From: Gammaproteobacteria bacterium | GTDB taxonomy: Bacteria; Pseudomonadota; Gammaproteobacteria; Steroidobacterales; Steroidobacteraceae | Assembly: GCA_028293725.1 (NCBI GenBank) | Contig: JAQGOE010000142.1 | Span: 1 to 16,607 of the forward strand | Reading direction: 5' to 3' | DNA: 16,607 nt | Part shown: positions 13,722 through 16,607 of the stretch, in pieces | How positions within the stretch are numbered: the stretch's first letter is position 1 | Layout of the letters: each line of letters starts with the position of its first letter | Made by a program: the position numbers and the translations under genes | Notes under the pieces: model-generated | Seen by the model: only the letters and a program-made list of their open reading frames with translations | Database searches by the model: none | Told to the model about the DNA's origin: nothing

Positions 13722-13768
13722 GTTTTGATATGTCCTGTGATGTCAAGCGAGGGCACGGTTTTTTCTAA

Positions 13769-14806
13769 ATGGCCAAATCATTTGTCAGAAATTGCTGGTA
13801 TGTTGCCGCGTGGAGTCACGAGGTCGGGGAGGATGTGCTTTTTTCCCGCACGATACTCGGTGAGCCGATCTTGCTCTATCGAACGGCCGATGGCAGCGCG
13901 GTTGCTTTGGCGGATCGGTGCGCCCATCGGCATGCACCGCTATCTATCGGTCGCAAGGAAGGCGATTGCGTGCGTTGCATGTACCACGGTCTCAAGTACG
14001 ATCAACTGGGTCGCTGCGTGGAGATCCCTGGCCAAATCGCGGTACCCGCGCGGCTTCAGGTGAAGCGATATCCCTTGGCGGAAAGAGGCCGTTGGATATT
14101 CGTGTGGATGGGGCAGCCGGACAAGGTTGATACGGCACTGCTTCCGGACGTATCAGCATTGGACCATCCGGACTGGCGTATGAAGCCTGGTTATATGCAT
14201 TACAACGCCAACTACCTGGTCATTTCCGACAACCTGCTGGATTTTTCTCATCTTTCGTACGTTCATGAAACCACCCTGGGTGGGACGCAGACCATTGCGG
14301 AAACCCGCCCAAAGATCGAGAAGATCTCCCGGGGAGTCAGGGTGACTCGCCGGGTCGCGAATACCGTTCCTGCACCGTACCAAGTGCAGTTTGGTAAATT
14401 CACCGGTCCGGTGGATCGCTACTGGCTCTACGATTACCTGGTGCCGGGCATCTTGTTGATGGACTCCGGCGTTATGTCATCGGGCCGCGCCGATAGTGGT
14501 ACGTCACTTAAGTTTCGCAGTTGCCAGGCCTTGACGCCGGAATCAGAAAAGACCACTCATTATTTTTTCATGCAAGCTCACTCATTCGCATTGGAAGATG
14601 AGTCAGTCACGGAGCTGCTGTACCAAAGTGTGGTCGGGGCATTCAACGAAGATCGCCGGATGATCGAGGCGCAGCAACAAGTGATTGATCTCGGAAGTGC
14701 CGACGACATGGTTGTCTTGCCTTTCGATCTCGGCCTCATACAGTTCCGCCGGACGATCGAGGACCTCATCAAATCGGAGTCCAACTCGAACGCGCCGCCG
14801 CCCTGA
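13769..14806 (+). CDS. Rieske-type ring-hydroxylating oxygenase, VanA (vanillate O-demethylase oxygenase)-like
   Basis: The 345-residue protein begins with FVRNCWYVAAWSHEV, typical of the VanA-like group. The Rieske [2Fe-2S] ligands are C51 and H53 (RCAHRHAPLS) and C70 and H73 (CVRCMYHGLKYD). The mononuclear iron site is D158-x2-H161-x4-H166 in DNLLDFSHLSYVHE. Such single-subunit-type oxygenases demethylate or hydroxylate aromatic and related compounds in the cytoplasm, fed by a separate FMN/[2Fe-2S] reductase (VanB type), which is absent from this window. Length and motifs are intact. There is no clear ribosome-binding site close to the ATG (only GAGGG about 16 bases away). The IS element ends 47 bases upstream, so native transcription may be cut off or driven from the element. 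Its own C-terminus overlaps the first remains of a DUF418 gene. Substrate unknown. Confidence 0.95.
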   Translation: MAKSFVRNCWYVAAWSHEVGEDVLFSRTILGEPILLYRTADGSAVALADRCAHRHAPLSIGRKEGDCVRCMYHGLKYDQLGRCVEIPGQIAVPARLQVKRYPLAERGRWIFVWMGQPDKVDTALLPDVSALDHPDWRMKPGYMHYNANYLVISDNLLDFSHLSYVHETTLGGTQTIAETRPKIEKISRGVRVTRRVANTVPAPYQVQFGKFTGPVDRYWLYDYLVPGILLMDSGVMSSGRADSGTSLKFRSCQALTPESEKTTHYFFMQAHSFALEDESVTELLYQSVVGAFNEDRRMIEAQQQVIDLGSADDMVVLPFDLGLIQFRRTIEDLIKSESNSNAPPP

Positions 14807-15153
14807 TCGGACTCGATAGTATCACCGCAGAAAATCGCCGCGGTCGCTGGAAACGCAAGCTTCTCTGGCTTGCCCCGGTTGGGCACACGGCGCTCAGCAA
14901 TTATCTACTGCAGGGCACTTTCAGCATGTTTCTGTTCTATGGAATCGGTGGCGGTCTATTCATGCGTGTGAGCCTCACCACGGCCGTGGTCATTGCGCTG
15001 GGATTCTTCGCTGTGGAGGCCGCGGCGTCTAGGCTCTGGCTGGTTCGGTTCAGGTACGGACCGGTCGAGTGGGTCTGGCGGCAAGTGACGTACTGGAAAC
15101 GAGTTCCGCCCCGGCGCACCACTGAATCCGCACTTCCAACGCAAGTGCAATGA
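14785..15153 (+). pseudogene. DUF418-family membrane protein, C-terminal fragment
   Basis: The frame reads LERAAALIGLDSITAENRRG, then KLLWLAPVGHTALSNYLLQG, transmembrane stretches around FLFYGIGGGLFMRVSL and VVIALGFFAVEAAASRLWLV, and the family's closing motif RFRYGPVEWVWRQVTYWK. This is the last third of a DUF418 integral membrane protein (usually about 400 residues). The upstream part is missing and its first codons overlap the 3' end of the Rieske gene, so the fragment was joined there by deletion. A short product could start at ATG 14926, but a lone C-terminus is unlikely to work. Its TGA overlaps the ATG of the following asparagine synthetase fragment. Confidence 0.7.
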
Positions 15154-15920
15154 ACTACGTCGTTACCCGAATGACGACAATCATGGCGCGCCGCGGCCCG
15201 GATGCCGGTGACGTATGGATCGATCGGCATGCCGGTATTGGGCACCGTCGGCTTGCCGTCATCGACCTTGCCGGCGGCGCGCAGCCGATGCAGGCGGAGG
15301 AACAGGGACGGACCATTGCTTCCCTCAGCCATAGCGGCGAGGTCTACAACTTTGTCGAGTTGCGCAAGGAGCTGAAGCAGCTCGGTCACCTGTTCAAAAC
15401 GCGGAGCGACACTGAAGTGGTGCTCCGCGGGTACCTGAAATGGGGCGACAAGGTTGCCGAACGACTCAACGGGATGTTCGCCTTCGCGATCTGGGATGTC
15501 AGGACCGAAGAGAAACGGCGCTACTGGATGCTCACAGCGCGTGAGCACGCGGGTGATCTGCCACGGACGATTAGGACCGTGAGCGAGTTGCTGTGCAGCC
15601 TGCTCTCCGGCGGGCTTGACTCCTCGGCCATAACGGCGCTGGCGCAACGAGCGGTCGGCGTCCGGCAAGGAAAGCGGCTACGCTCTTTCTCCGTTGACTT
15701 CGCCAATCATGGAGCGGACTTCCAACCGAGCGAGTTCCACAGATCGTCTGATACGCCGTTCGTCCGGGATTTCGTAGCCCACACGGGCGTCGATCACACC
15801 GAAATCGTCCTTGAAAGCCGCGAGCTCGGCGATCCGCACCTGAGCCGTACCGTCGTGCAGGCAAGTGACTTTCCGCGCGGCATTCCGCCGGGCGTGGCGC
15901 GCATAAACAAACTACATTGA
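15150..15920 (+). pseudogene. asnB: Asparagine synthetase (glutamine-hydrolysing), eroded
   Basis: Parts of a class II asparagine synthetase are clear: RMTTIMARRGPDAG, GIGHRRLAVIDLAGGAQPM, SGEVYNFVELRKELKQLGH, FKTRSDTEVVLRGYLKWG, LNGMFAFAIWDVRTEE, and the PP-loop SLLSGGLDSSAITALAQRA of the synthetase half. The N-terminal MCGIAG with the glutaminase cysteine is missing. About 80 or more residues are gone after AIWDVRTEE, a second short deletion precedes SLLSGG, and the protein stops after about 70 residues of the synthetase domain. At 256 residues, against the usual 550-650, it cannot carry out the glutamine-dependent reaction. The frame is still open across these deletions, so they are multiples of three or a set of compensating changes. 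Confidence 0.85.
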
Positions 15921-15989
15921 CTGACGATGCGGAAATCAGCGTCCCCGCCTATTCAACATTCAACCATCCCGGACACGCGAACGCACGCC

Positions 15990-16607
15990 ATGCAGCCAGC
16001 CACCTGCCCTATCAAGTCGTCCGACCTGCGCCGGTATCGACTGTTCGAATCGACGGACGTCGACGATACGCAGATGCGCATCGCCAGCGTGCTGCAGCCG
16101 CACCGGCTGAAGCCTGGCCCGTCGCGCCCTGGCCGCACGGCGTACATGAACTGCGCGCGCATCGAACAGATCTCGTTCGGATCCATCGGCTACGCGGGGT
16201 CGATGACCGTCGATGCCGGCGAAATCGCCGACTACTACCTGGTGATTCTCGGCCTGCGCGGCTACGGCAACGTGTCGGTCGGCTCGCAGCGGATGATCGT
16301 GGGCCAGTCGCAAGGTATCGTCATCAGTCCGCGAACCCCTTTCGCCGGCACGTTTTCCGACGATTGCGAACAATATTTTCTGCGCGTAAGCCGTGACGCG
16401 GTCCACGCGCATTCGGGCTATGAGCACCTGCGCATCCAAGCGGCAATGGATATGTCGCGCCGCGAGCTTGCGCCGCTGCTGATGCAGTTGAGGGCGCTCG
16501 CCGCATCGCCGGAAACGGTCGAACTTGCACAGCAGAATCGCCGCGTCGCGGTGGAACTCGAACGCCTGATCGTCACGCTGCTGCTCGCCGGCCAGCCGCA
16601 TCATAGC
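15990..16607 (+). CDS. AraC-family regulator, N-terminal sensor domain (AraC_binding_2 type; cut by window edge)
   Basis: The plus strand is open from ATG 15990 to the last base (206 codons). It reads RRYRLFESTDVDDTQMRIAS, then VLQPHRLKPG, ARIEQISFGSIGYAGSMTV, YYLVILGLRGYGNVSVGSQ, GIVISPRTPFAGTFSDDCEQ and YFLRVSRDAV. This is the N-terminal ligand domain of AraC regulators such as those controlling aromatic and ring-degradation operons. The two helix-turn-helix units should lie to the right of the window. ATG at 15927 in the same frame is a possible earlier start; neither has a strong ribosome-binding site. It is not the missing part of the remnant at 8628-8771, as far as order and strand can show. 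It may control the oxygenase genes to its left, an inference from position. Confidence 0.85.
   Translation, partial: MQPATCPIKSSDLRRYRLFESTDVDDTQMRIASVLQPHRLKPGPSRPGRTAYMNCARIEQISFGSIGYAGSMTVDAGEIADYYLVILGLRGYGNVSVGSQRMIVGQSQGIVISPRTPFAGTFSDDCEQYFLRVSRDAVHAHSGYEHLRIQAAMDMSRRELAPLLMQLRALAASPETVELAQQNRRVAVELERLIVTLLLAGQPHHS

Noticed and set aside
13722..13745. Possible target-site duplication or partial third copy of the repeat to the right of the IS element
   Set aside because: TTTTGATATGTCCTGTGAT only loosely resembles the left flank and needs several gaps, so it is not supported.
14937..15668. Open frame of 243 codons on the minus strand
   Set aside because: It is antisense to the DUF418 and asparagine synthetase fragments, which have clear family motifs.
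15917..16396. Plus-strand open frame of 159 codons
   Set aside because: It overlaps the AraC-type gene in another frame and is arginine-rich without motifs, a frame shadow.
15960..16604. Open frame of 214 codons on the minus strand
   Set aside because: It is antisense to the AraC-type sensor domain, which is recognisable and runs off the right edge.

Overview
The window is GC-rich proteobacterial DNA. The mix of an UrcA-family periplasmic protein, CadC-like regulators with TPR repeats, a GFA-family zinc protein, a P450 and a VanA-type Rieske oxygenase suggests a metabolically versatile soil or water gammaproteobacterium, perhaps near Steroidobacter/Nevskiales or Xanthomonadales. This placement is inferred from gene content only. 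No rRNA, tRNA or CRISPR array was seen.

Left part (1-3030, almost all minus strand): the start of a metallo-beta-lactamase-fold gene running off the edge, an AraC-family regulator, a GFA-family protein, a short stand-alone winged-helix regulator and an UrcA-like exported protein. Middle (3198-8326): a CadC-like membrane regulator with TolB-like and TPR parts on the plus strand, then a minus-strand winged-helix/STAND ATPase regulator. The stub at 2105-2536 is a close paralogue of that regulator's DNA-binding domain. The large regulator appears frameshifted near its start by one extra base in a run of four.

Redox block (8313-12480): on the minus strand a periplasmic cytochrome c with an N-terminal molybdopterin-oxidoreductase-like domain and a small periplasmic cupin; on the plus strand a monohaem cytochrome c and a cytochrome P450. 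Remnants of an AraC regulator and an NHL-repeat protein lie between them.

Right part (12481-16607): a decayed segment with pieces of an alpha/beta hydrolase and a SnoaL-like protein, an internally deleted IS4-type element with perfect 19-bp ends, an intact Rieske oxygenase, a DUF418 C-terminal fragment, a badly eroded asparagine synthetase, and the N-terminal part of an AraC_binding_2-type regulator running off the right edge.

Overall this looks like an accessory region for oxidative catabolism undergoing rearrangement and decay. The most notable unexplained structure is a 93-97 bp sequence present twice in opposite orientation, about 11 kb apart (1974-2070 and 13068-13160). Each copy lies on the upstream side of a gene (GFA and, beyond the IS, the Rieske oxygenase) and each adjoins truncated genes. 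No convincing new multi-gene system was found.
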